Shown one piece after another: positions 7,697 to 14,194 of a stretch of 20,487 nucleotides of DNA; the first letter of the stretch is position 1, and each line of letters opens with the position of its first letter. Under the pieces are notes generated by a model, which ran no database searches, had not been told where the DNA came from, and saw only the letters and a list, made by a program, of their open reading frames with translations. The translations under genes were made by a program, and so were the position numbers. The stretch lies in contig CAMDGW010000015.1 in assembly GCA_945897695.1 (NCBI GenBank), positions 1 through 20,487 on the forward strand, given 5' to 3'. Source of the stretch: Pseudobacteriovorax antillogorgiicola. Lineage in GTDB: Bacteria > Bdellovibrionota_B > Oligoflexia > Oligoflexales > RGVZ01.

Positions 7697-8245
7697 CTAC
7701 ATTCCAGAACTGCCAAGGTAACGACCGGCGAGCAGGATACAAAGGCAAGCTAGCGCGTGATTTATCTGCCCCGTTCTTACCAGTCCGTCGAGATCCTTTG
7801 GGTTAATGAGCTCAAGGGAGATTCTTTCATCGGCATCTGGAAAGTGCTTACGTTCCCTGGCTGGCACACAGCCCATAGCTACAAAGAAATGGCACCGATT
7901 TGTCATAATTGCCGGGTTTGGATTCATCGTCCCAAGCGGAAGAAATCTCTGGCTAACAAAGCCAGTCTCCTCCTCGAGTTCCCTGGCAGCGGCCATGGTG
8001 GGGTCTTTTTCATGGGGGTCAATGACGCCGCCAGGTGTTTCTAAAACATAGGACATGCTACCGACTCGTGGCTGTTTAATAAGAATGATCCGTCCGTCCG
8101 CGGTTACGGGCAGAACGTTAACCCAGTCGGGAGCTGCTAGACGAAAATAAGAATTAATTGTTCGAGTGTCCTCTAGTTGAAAGCTAACCTCTTCGACTTC
8201 AAAGGGCCTTGTCTTCAAAATAGATTTTTTTTCGGTAAGTTTCAT
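7697..8245 (-). CDS. NUDIX hydrolase (ADP-ribose pyrophosphatase-like)
   Basis: NUDIX enzymes hydrolyse nucleoside diphosphates linked to another moiety. The arrangement here (substrate-binding N-terminal strand domain, then LETPGGVIDPHE) most resembles ADP-sugar/ADP-ribose pyrophosphatases. With the start at 8245 (182 aa) the NUDIX box runs from Gly73 to Gly95 and includes RELEEETG (88-95), so the catalytic EExxE-type glutamates are present. The spacing between the first Glu (79) and the REL core is 8 residues, not the canonical 7. The start is uncertain: ATG 8245 leaves two bases after the upstream gene, while ATG 8257 overlaps it by 10, and neither has a strong ribosome binding site. The in-frame extension to 8335 would overlap the upstream gene deeply and is rejected. 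Substrate unknown. Confidence 0.85.
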   Translation of the reverse strand: MKLTEKKSILKTRPFEVEEVSFQLEDTRTINSYFRLAAPDWVNVLPVTADGRIILIKQPRVGSMSYVLETPGGVIDPHEKDPTMAAARELEEETGFVSQRFLPLGTMNPNPAIMTNRCHFFVAMGCVPARERKHFPDADERISLELINPKDLDGLVRTGQINHALACLCILLAGRYLGSSGM

Positions 8246-8247
8246 AT

Positions 8248-8847
8248 CTAGACCCATCTTTCTTTCATGTTCAATATCTCGGCCGCAACAGATGTCGCAG
8301 TCTTTGAAGAAGCCAGTCGAAAATTTTCTTTCCAATCAAAGTGAGCCTTCGGCCCAACGCTATTTGTTACGGCCACAATCCCAGTTAAAGTTTTGACCCA
8401 AGGTGACCATGCCCTTGCTACAGAATATAGCTCAAGTGTCTCAATTTTTGGGGTAATAGACTCATAATTTTCGGGCAAAAGTGAAATCGAACCACTGCCA
8501 GAAATTTCACATGCAGGTAACAAAAATGGAAGTCCAGTGGTGTCAATAGAGGGCTCTGACCCAGCTACAATATAGCTCTGGCCGTGTCGAACATCTGATG
8601 GATTAAAACGCACGACTTTTGCCTGATAGACGGCAACCTCATCAAAGGCACCTAAAATACCACCTGTGCAACAGAAGACGACGTCACGCCCAGCCACTAC
8701 CTCGCGCAGTCTTGCGGCAAGGATGGCCGCCTGTGTGCTGCCAACTCCAACCACTAATTGGGTAGCATCAATTCCAAGCCTGCAAAGCTCCACCATAAGT
8801 TCATCGGTTTCAAATTTTGCAGCACTGGCGATAACAATGCGGCTCAT
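8248..8847 (-). CDS. Nucleoside phosphorylase/hydrolase-family protein, futalosine-hydrolase-like
   Basis: The 199 residues follow the PNP/MTAN fold pattern: an N-terminal strand and glycine loop VGVGSTQAA (33-41), a CCTGGILGAF segment (59-68) in place of the usual GxxGG, then ETLELYSVARA (136-146), which corresponds to the family's MEG/MES-AAVA block with Glu139 at the ribose-binding position. The C-terminal VTNSVGPKAHFDW (160-172) resembles the SNRVGPRD-W block of futalosine hydrolase (MqnB). That enzyme releases hypoxanthine from futalosine in the alternative menaquinone pathway. No other mqn gene is in the window, so the substrate stays open. Stop and start are nearly fused to neighbours: two bases after RNase J, and touching the NUDIX gene, so it is co-transcribed with both. 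Family fairly sure, MqnB function tentative. Confidence 0.65.
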   Translation of the reverse strand: MSRIVIASAAKFETDELMVELCRLGIDATQLVVGVGSTQAAILAARLREVVAGRDVVFCCTGGILGAFDEVAVYQAKVVRFNPSDVRHGQSYIVAGSEPSIDTTGLPFLLPACEISGSGSISLLPENYESITPKIETLELYSVARAWSPWVKTLTGIVAVTNSVGPKAHFDWKENFRLASSKTATSVAAEILNMKERWV

Positions 8848-8849
8848 GA

Positions 8850-10547
8850 TTAAACCGTTACGAGACTACATATTACAACGGGCTTCTTGCGAAGTGACTG
8901 AAAGAGGTAGCGTCTTACCTCAACCCGCATGTGTTCTTCGATTTCATCAGACGACGTTTCACGCGAGGAAATTGCGTGTTTAAATCCCTTCATAGCCGCT
9001 TTTTTAATGGCTTGCTCAAACTGTTCCTCGTCGGATCCGTTAGGCGGAACTAGTCCCTGGACAGTGATTTTTGTCTCTCCAAGCATCTCAAGCTCTGCTA
9101 GATTGCAGCCGGCCGCCAGTACCACAAGTCCAAGTTCGCCGACGCGCAATCTTTCGCGCAGAATGTCGTACGGCAAAAGAGTCAAAGAGCCGCCATCGAC
9201 AAACAGGTTGTCGATGTCTATTCGATCCGAGATCGTGACTTCTTTTGCGTCAACATCGATCACGTCACCGTTTTCAATGACGTAGCTTCTAGTTTTTTCA
9301 AGACCAAGTTCACCAGGGATCTTGGAGTTACTAGTTAGGTGGCTAAACGTACCATGAACAGGCACGAAATTTTTTGGTCGAAGTGCAGTTAAAAGCTGCT
9401 TTAGCTCTTCTCGATAGCCGTGACCACTTACATGAATAAGCTGTTCGTTTCGCACAGAAAAAATCTTTGCCCCTCTTCGCTCAAGAAGACTCATCATATA
9501 CTGAACGATTCGTTCATTGCCCGGGATGGTCCTACTGCTAAAAATGACGAGATCTCCCGGACAAATTGTGAACTGTCGGTGCTCGCCATTGGCTAGTCGC
9601 ATTAAAGCTGATCGCCACTCACCTTGACTGCCGGTTGCAATCACACAAAGCTTTGAGCGATCAATATTTAGAGCGACACTTGAGTCGATGATTAGGCCTG
9701 GCGTTGGTACAAAAAGACCGACCTCGCTAGCAATACGAAGGCAGTTGTCGAGGCCGCCGCCAAGAATCAGAGCTTTTCGTCCTGTGGCTTCGCAGGTGTC
9801 TAGTATCGTTTTTAAGCGCCAAAAATTACTACTAAAAGTCGTCACAACCACAGCGGCAGACCCTGCCTGCTCAAATGCTCTGCGCATTGGCTCAATCACA
9901 CTAGATTCCGACGGGCAAAAGCCAGGGATGTGGGCGTTGGTGCTATCTGCAAGAAGCACATGAATGCCTTCGTTACCAAGCTTTTCAAGGTGTTTAATAT
10001 TTACTGGCTGTTCGATTACAGGCGTAAAATCAAATTTGAAATCTCCAGTATGAAATATATTGAATGACTCACTTCGGATCATCAGTCCGCAAGCATTCGG
10101 GATGCTGTGGTTGAAGGGAACGAATTCCACCGAGAAATCTTCGCACTCAACCCGGTCGCCAGGCATCACTCGGTGAATTGGATATCGAGTCGCGATGCCG
10201 CGTCGTTGAAGTTTGGAGTCGATCAGTGCGGCCGTCCACGGCGTTGTATAAACTGGGCCGGGCCATCGTTCGAGCATAAATGGCAATGCTCCAATATGAT
10301 CCTCATGGCCGTGAGTGATAATGTAAGCATAGACGCCTCCAAACTGCTCAATCCACGGGGCCATATCCGGAAATAGAGACTCCACGCCCAATTTAGATGG
10401 GTCGGGAAAACTGATGCCAGAGTCGACCAGGTAGAGTCTATCATCGCAAATATATCCGGTCATGTTCATGCCGAATTCGCCGCAGCCACCAAAAGGAATA
10501 ATTCTAATTGCGTTATTTTTAAAAAACGTGATCGGAGGATTTTGCAT
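8850..10547 (-). CDS. rnj: Ribonuclease J (metallo-beta-lactamase/beta-CASP RNase)
   Basis: RNase J is an endo- and 5'-3' exoribonuclease that matures rRNA and degrades mRNA in bacteria, often in place of RNase E. I chose ATG 10547 (565 aa); an in-frame TTG at 10580 would add 11 residues. The zinc-binding HGHEDH motif is at 79-84, His147 in FNHSIP and Asp169 in HTGDFKFD follow, and the beta-CASP motifs include DSTNA (201-205), HVSGHGYREE (372-381) and PVHGTFSH (396-403). The C-terminal domain (about 450-565) is typical for family length. It lies 41 bases after the AgmX-like gene with no terminator, so it probably shares a transcript with the membrane complex genes upstream. Confidence 0.95.
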   Translation of the reverse strand: MQNPPITFFKNNAIRIIPFGGCGEFGMNMTGYICDDRLYLVDSGISFPDPSKLGVESLFPDMAPWIEQFGGVYAYIITHGHEDHIGALPFMLERWPGPVYTTPWTAALIDSKLQRRGIATRYPIHRVMPGDRVECEDFSVEFVPFNHSIPNACGLMIRSESFNIFHTGDFKFDFTPVIEQPVNIKHLEKLGNEGIHVLLADSTNAHIPGFCPSESSVIEPMRRAFEQAGSAAVVVTTFSSNFWRLKTILDTCEATGRKALILGGGLDNCLRIASEVGLFVPTPGLIIDSSVALNIDRSKLCVIATGSQGEWRSALMRLANGEHRQFTICPGDLVIFSSRTIPGNERIVQYMMSLLERRGAKIFSVRNEQLIHVSGHGYREELKQLLTALRPKNFVPVHGTFSHLTSNSKIPGELGLEKTRSYVIENGDVIDVDAKEVTISDRIDIDNLFVDGGSLTLLPYDILRERLRVGELGLVVLAAGCNLAELEMLGETKITVQGLVPPNGSDEEQFEQAIKKAAMKGFKHAISSRETSSDEIEEHMRVEVRRYLFQSLRKKPVVICSLVTV

Positions 10548-10588
10548 AGATGCTTTCTTTAAAACGAGCTTCAAGACCAAACAGTAGA

Positions 10589-12220
10589 CTATCCTTTGTC
10601 CCGAGAGAACTCAAACGGATAGCGCACTTCTACGCTTCCACCGCGTGGTTTTGGGAATTTCCAGTTTGCAATTTTGTCGTGAACACAACGCACAAGTTCA
10701 TCATCTTTAATCGAAGTCTGAAGTAGATCAATACTTGAAATTTGACCTTGAGAATTAATCTGCCAACGCCATTCCATAGATCCCTTAACAGCCTGATTTC
10801 TTCGAAGAGCTAGCTCATAACAGAGCCTTAGCTGATATCGACCAGCTGTGATCGTCTTTTCAACAAGTCCTGGCTCTAGGTGACCGGCCAAGGGTTCATT
10901 TATTCTTGGCTCATCCTTAACAGGAGCCCCCCATGTAGACCCCTTCAAAACGGCAACTGTCGGCTCAAGGTTTGCCTGGGCAACATCAGGTGAAAGCCAC
11001 ACAAATCCAGCTTGAGTCAGAGGTGCTCCAGCAGGGGGCGCGCAGCAATCAATCGGCCCAAAGCGAAGCCTGTCTTCGCCAAAAAGATCAATTTGTAAGA
11101 GTGCAGCCATCGCAGCGGAGGACTTCGCTAGGGTGTCCTGCATTTTGTCGTCGCTTTCAATTCCAAGATATCCTTGAGCAATTTTTTCGAAAGCTTCATT
11201 GGTAGGTTTTTCTTCTTTGGCCTCTTTCTTAAGTCCCATATCATTTTCAAATGCTTGGGCCACAGTCACACGCTTTTTGAAAATCTCTTGTGATGCGGAA
11301 GAGTAGACTGAGATCTTATCGAGAATACGAAGAATTTTCCCGTCGATTGACTCTCCAGCTACGGTGGGAATGCTCAGAGAACCCTGTTTGGGTTTTGCTT
11401 CTCTAAGCTCGTTTTCTTGCTTGAGCTCAGCAGTACGAATTGTCTTCTTTTGGTCCTCGAAAAGACCTTTGTAGTCGTCCGAAATTGTTGGGAACAAAAG
11501 CGGTTTGTCTGCCTTTGGTTCGCCAAATCCAATCGTGCTTGCAAACTCGGAATAGTAGTCCCAGACGTTATGAACGTAGTTAAAACGATCAAGTGAAAAC
11601 TGAATGACATTGGGAGCTTCCGCAAGATGTTTTTGTCCAATAAATGGCAATAAGCTTTGGTCTGGCAACTCGGCAATTCCTTGGTACGTGTCGTTATCTC
11701 TGGACATGAGTGTGGACCGCGCGCTTAGGGCAATCACAGCCGCCGCCGCCCCTGCAACAGCCAGCGACGTCCACTCGGAAGGGCGTTCTGCTAACAAAGA
11801 AAATGGCGAAGCTCCATATCCGCGTGCTGGCTGAAGCCTTCCACTTGCAGGTTTGTGCAGTGGGCCAACGCGGATGGCGACCGACATGTCTTCTAGACGA
11901 AGGCTTGCGGAGGTTCCGGGTATGATTTCAAAAATTTTACGTGTTGGTTTCAGAGATCTCAGAATATAAGAGCCTCGGCCTGTAGAAATGACTCCCTCCC
12001 ACGGTATATTGGGATTGAGAATCAAGCCTGATTTGGTCTTTCGGATAATCTCTAGCTTATCCCAGCGCGGCCAGACAACGGATTTGATATCAGAGAAAAA
12101 TCCTTTACCAGCCGTGACGCCGCGAACCCGTGAAATCTTCTTCTTGAACGAGCCAAGCTCCGCACCGCCCCAGTAAACGGCGACATGAAGATAGTTTTTT
12201 TGGTTTTTACCGGAACTCAT
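10589..12220 (-). CDS. AgmX/PglI-type TonB-like protein of an ExbBD/AglRQS-type complex
   Basis: The 543 residues form three regions. The N-terminal domain (about 10-120) is beta-rich, cytoplasmic and of the kind found in myxobacterial AgmX-like proteins; I see no intact FHA motif in it. One membrane helix lies at about 151-167, followed by a long charged periplasmic linker. The C-terminal domain (about 459-540) fits the AgmX/PglI C-terminal family, a TonB-C-like fold: YQLRLCYELALRRN, then GSMEWRWQINSQGQISSIDL, LVRCVHDKIANWKFPKPRGG and a VRYPFEF end. The paired cysteines of the family are Cys467 and Cys512. Such proteins link inner-membrane TolQR-type motors to the envelope in gliding and related machines. 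It sits immediately downstream of two ExbD-like genes and an ExbB-like gene, supporting this role. The start ATG is at 12220. The specific process served is not known. Confidence 0.8.
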   Translation of the reverse strand: MSSGKNQKNYLHVAVYWGGAELGSFKKKISRVRGVTAGKGFFSDIKSVVWPRWDKLEIIRKTKSGLILNPNIPWEGVISTGRGSYILRSLKPTRKIFEIIPGTSASLRLEDMSVAIRVGPLHKPASGRLQPARGYGASPFSLLAERPSEWTSLAVAGAAAAVIALSARSTLMSRDNDTYQGIAELPDQSLLPFIGQKHLAEAPNVIQFSLDRFNYVHNVWDYYSEFASTIGFGEPKADKPLLFPTISDDYKGLFEDQKKTIRTAELKQENELREAKPKQGSLSIPTVAGESIDGKILRILDKISVYSSASQEIFKKRVTVAQAFENDMGLKKEAKEEKPTNEAFEKIAQGYLGIESDDKMQDTLAKSSAAMAALLQIDLFGEDRLRFGPIDCCAPPAGAPLTQAGFVWLSPDVAQANLEPTVAVLKGSTWGAPVKDEPRINEPLAGHLEPGLVEKTITAGRYQLRLCYELALRRNQAVKGSMEWRWQINSQGQISSIDLLQTSIKDDELVRCVHDKIANWKFPKPRGGSVEVRYPFEFSRDKG

Positions 12221-12241
12221 AGCGTCTTTGCTCCAAGCGTC

Positions 12242-12760
12242 TTATCGCACAATTCGCGTTTCAAATCCGTATTTGGAAAAACCTGCAGCCGCTAAGGCGT
12301 ATATCACTGGACGAATGTGGTGGAATGTTAGCCGTTGATCGACCGACAGTGCCACAAGACTGTCGTCGGCTGTAATTTGGCCCTTTAATACAGTCCCCTC
12401 TACGAGGTGCCGGGCTGTTTTTTTGAGGAACTCATTAAATGGGAGAACTTGATCCTTGGAGGGGCCTGCTAAGGGCCAAGAAAATGTCTCACCATTTATT
12501 GACGATATGACTAGTTTATCTTGCTGCGGCCCAATACTTAGCCAAAGATCGTAGTTGTTCGACGGCTCGCTATTGTGCTCAAGCGGCTGCGCAACGCCGT
12601 ACAGCCGTGTGGCAGTTTCAAATCCGGTGTAAATAGTTAGAACTGCCACGGCCATGAACGGAATGAAAAGGGCTGAAATTCCAAATGAGCGATCTTCTTC
12701 TAGTCTTTCTTTTTGGCGAAAGAGGGCCAATCGCGCCTTGGGAAGCTTGCTTGTGCTCAT
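12242..12760 (-). CDS. ExbD/TolR-like protein, second copy
   Basis: This 172-residue protein has a basic cytoplasmic N terminus (1-24), one membrane helix (about 26-46) and a periplasmic domain. The end of that domain (SLVALSVDQRLTFHHIRPVIYALAAAGFSKYGFETRIV, about 133-170) follows the ExbD/TolR pattern of an aspartate-containing strand, a helix and a final strand. In the membrane helix, FIPFM lines up with the FIDVM of E. coli ExbD, so the proton-carrying Asp25 is replaced by Pro34 and no other acid lies inside the helix. The ATG overlaps the stop of the preceding ExbD-like gene by 4 bases (12757-12760), showing translational coupling. Assignment rests on topology, tail pattern and neighbours, since overall similarity looks low. 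Confidence 0.72.
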   Translation of the reverse strand: MSTSKLPKARLALFRQKERLEEDRSFGISALFIPFMAVAVLTIYTGFETATRLYGVAQPLEHNSEPSNNYDLWLSIGPQQDKLVISSINGETFSWPLAGPSKDQVLPFNEFLKKTARHLVEGTVLKGQITADDSLVALSVDQRLTFHHIRPVIYALAAAGFSKYGFETRIVR

Positions 12761-13326
12761 AAAATACCTCCACCAACCACGACATGACTAAATTTCTTAG
12801 ATGCCCGGAGGCTTTCGGCCACACCTGCGAGTACGGCGACTGGCACCGCGGGGTCTGGCACGATGATGACTAAGCTGTCATTTCGGATAGCTTTTTTTCG
12901 CATTCGGTCATCTGACCATTCACTCACTTGCCGAAGTAAGGCCTCCACCTGTGGTGAGCCAGCTATATGGGGGACTAAAAACTTGTTTCGAATGTCTTCG
13001 CGCTGACTGGTAAAGGCGGCAAAGTCACCAAAAATTAATTCATTTGTCGTTACACCGATAACCAGCGTGTTTGGACTTAATGTGCTACCTGCGCGCTCTC
13101 GATACGAGTGTAGTCCTCTGTCTTCAATGGGTGCTTCAGCTAGAGGAATATCGAGCGGAATGATTCCGTATGACGCACCGATCGATATGACGCGTGTTGC
13201 ATATGTTAAAAACAGCAGCAACCCGCAGACTGCCAGAATCAGAAGAGCAGATTCATTTAATACCGACTCAGATAATCTCTTCTTTGTCCTTAATATCTTG
13301 GACGGTAGCGTCTGTGTGGCCTGCAT
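12757..13326 (-). CDS. ExbD/TolR-like protein, first copy
   Basis: I chose ATG 13326 (189 aa), which follows AAGGAG at 9 bases. The frame stays open to 13392 but that start has no better support. The layout is a basic N terminus (1-18), a membrane helix (about 24-45), and a periplasmic domain ending in SLVIIVPDPAVPVAVLAGVAESLRASKKFSHVVVGG, which fits the ExbD/TolR C-terminal strand-helix-strand. The residue nearest the conserved membrane Asp of ExbD is Glu25 at the helix start (LNESALLIL), so an acid may be kept, though not Asp. The gene overlaps the 3' end of the ExbB-like gene by 59 bases. Together with the next gene it gives two ExbD-like subunits, as AglQ and AglS do in Myxococcus. Confidence 0.72.
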   Translation of the reverse strand: MQATQTLPSKILRTKKRLSESVLNESALLILAVCGLLLFLTYATRVISIGASYGIIPLDIPLAEAPIEDRGLHSYRERAGSTLSPNTLVIGVTTNELIFGDFAAFTSQREDIRNKFLVPHIAGSPQVEALLRQVSEWSDDRMRKKAIRNDSLVIIVPDPAVPVAVLAGVAESLRASKKFSHVVVGGGIL

Positions 13327-14059
13327 CCGAAGGTGCTCCTTGGGGGTTAGCGTGTTGTTGAACGTGTGTTGTCGTCTCAGCCATTTGTGCAAGTGGCATG
13401 GAGTCCGCCATTGCTACAGGCATGACTCCAGCTATTTCAGCGGGAACCAGTAGATTACTCAAGACGGTCACACCATAGTGCATCTTCTCGGTAAGACGGA
13501 TCGCCATGCCTTTTACAAAATAGAAGCCGACGAGAATTAACATGCTGAGGAGAACGCCAAAAGCGGCTGGATTTAATGACTTTGCGATCTCGTTGCCTAA
13601 ACTAGCCTGCTTCTGGGCGGTGTCGAGAACGCTGACGGCATGAAATGTATTCCAAAGGGAATCAATTGCGCCAAGGATCCCGGTAAGCATGATCAAAGTG
13701 GAAAGCGCCATGAGTCCACCAACCCGCGCCTCAATCCGGGGAAGGAAATCAATGGTTTCCTCTTCAATGGTTCCGCGAATTGTCGTGGGATCTGTTTCAG
13801 CTGCCTCAAGAGCGCGTCTTGCAATGCCAGGTAGTGAGGTGCTGCTCACACTTTTGCAAAAACTAAGGGCTCGACTGGTGTCTTCGCTAGAAAGTAATTT
13901 TTTTAAATTTGAAAGGAACTTGTTGAAATCGAGATGATAGACAAGTTGAAGCATAATAATGCGTTCAAAAATGATGGCTGTTGCTACGAAGCCCAAAAAA
14001 AGCATCAACGTCAGATAGCTATTACCACGTTGAAAACTCGCCGCAATCTCTCCAAACAT
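13268..14059 (-). CDS. MotA/TolQ/ExbB-family protein (AglR-like)
   Basis: I chose ATG 14059 (263 aa), just after a G-rich GGGGGG ribosome binding site. An in-frame TTG at 14137 is rejected because it falls in the promoter. The protein has three membrane helices (about 14-33, 113-132 and 163-183) with the large cytoplasmic loop after the first. The start SFQRGNSYLTLMLFLGFVATAIIFERI matches the N-terminal pattern of this family. In helix 2, LGAIDSLWNTF aligns with LGTVWGIMHSF of E. coli ExbB, and in helix 3, SLNPAAFG aligns with ALIATAIG. Both channel threonines (ExbB Thr148 and Thr181) are thus alanine (131 and 165), and an Asp133 appears in helix 2. A polar, His/Gln-rich tail (about 220-263) is encoded partly in the overlap with the next gene. 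It heads the operon. Confidence 0.82.
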   Translation of the reverse strand: MFGEIAASFQRGNSYLTLMLFLGFVATAIIFERIIMLQLVYHLDFNKFLSNLKKLLSSEDTSRALSFCKSVSSTSLPGIARRALEAAETDPTTIRGTIEEETIDFLPRIEARVGGLMALSTLIMLTGILGAIDSLWNTFHAVSVLDTAQKQASLGNEIAKSLNPAAFGVLLSMLILVGFYFVKGMAIRLTEKMHYGVTVLSNLLVPAEIAGVMPVAMADSMPLAQMAETTTHVQQHANPQGAPSDAGHTDATVQDIKDKEEII

Positions 14060-14108
14060 CAGACCCCCCAAACCTCGGGATACCACCCGATTAATATTGC
14101 CTATTTTT

Positions 14109-14137
14109 ATTGTAACTGGTGGGCTGAATAACGACAA
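14109..14137 (-). promoter_or_regulatory. Predicted sigma-70-type promoter of the ExbB-like operon
   Basis: On the minus strand a -35 box TTGTCG (14132-14137, 4 of 6 consensus bases) and a -10 box TACAAT (14109-14114, 5 of 6) are separated by exactly 17 bases. Transcription would start near 14102, giving a leader of about 43 bases before the ATG at 14059. It lies in the only sizeable gap (135 bases) upstream of the operon. Confidence 0.5.
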
Positions 14138-14194
14138 AAACGGCGAAATTTGTAGAAGTCAAAAAAAGAATAATTTCTTCGGTAATTACGGCAA

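Noticed and set aside
7662..7748. 29-residue N-terminal extension of the PP2C phosphatase
   Set aside because: It would overlap the NUDIX gene, while the ATG at 7661 has a good GGAG site and matches the usual family start.
13067..13453. A 128-codon plus-strand open frame across the ExbD/ExbB-like genes
   Set aside because: Antisense to two genes with topology and ribosome binding sites that make sense; no domain or signal seen in it.
14060..14137. TTG-initiated N-terminal extension of the ExbB-like protein
   Set aside because: The TTG falls in the predicted -35 box, the added residues do not fit the family, and the ATG at 14059 has its own G-rich ribosome binding site.
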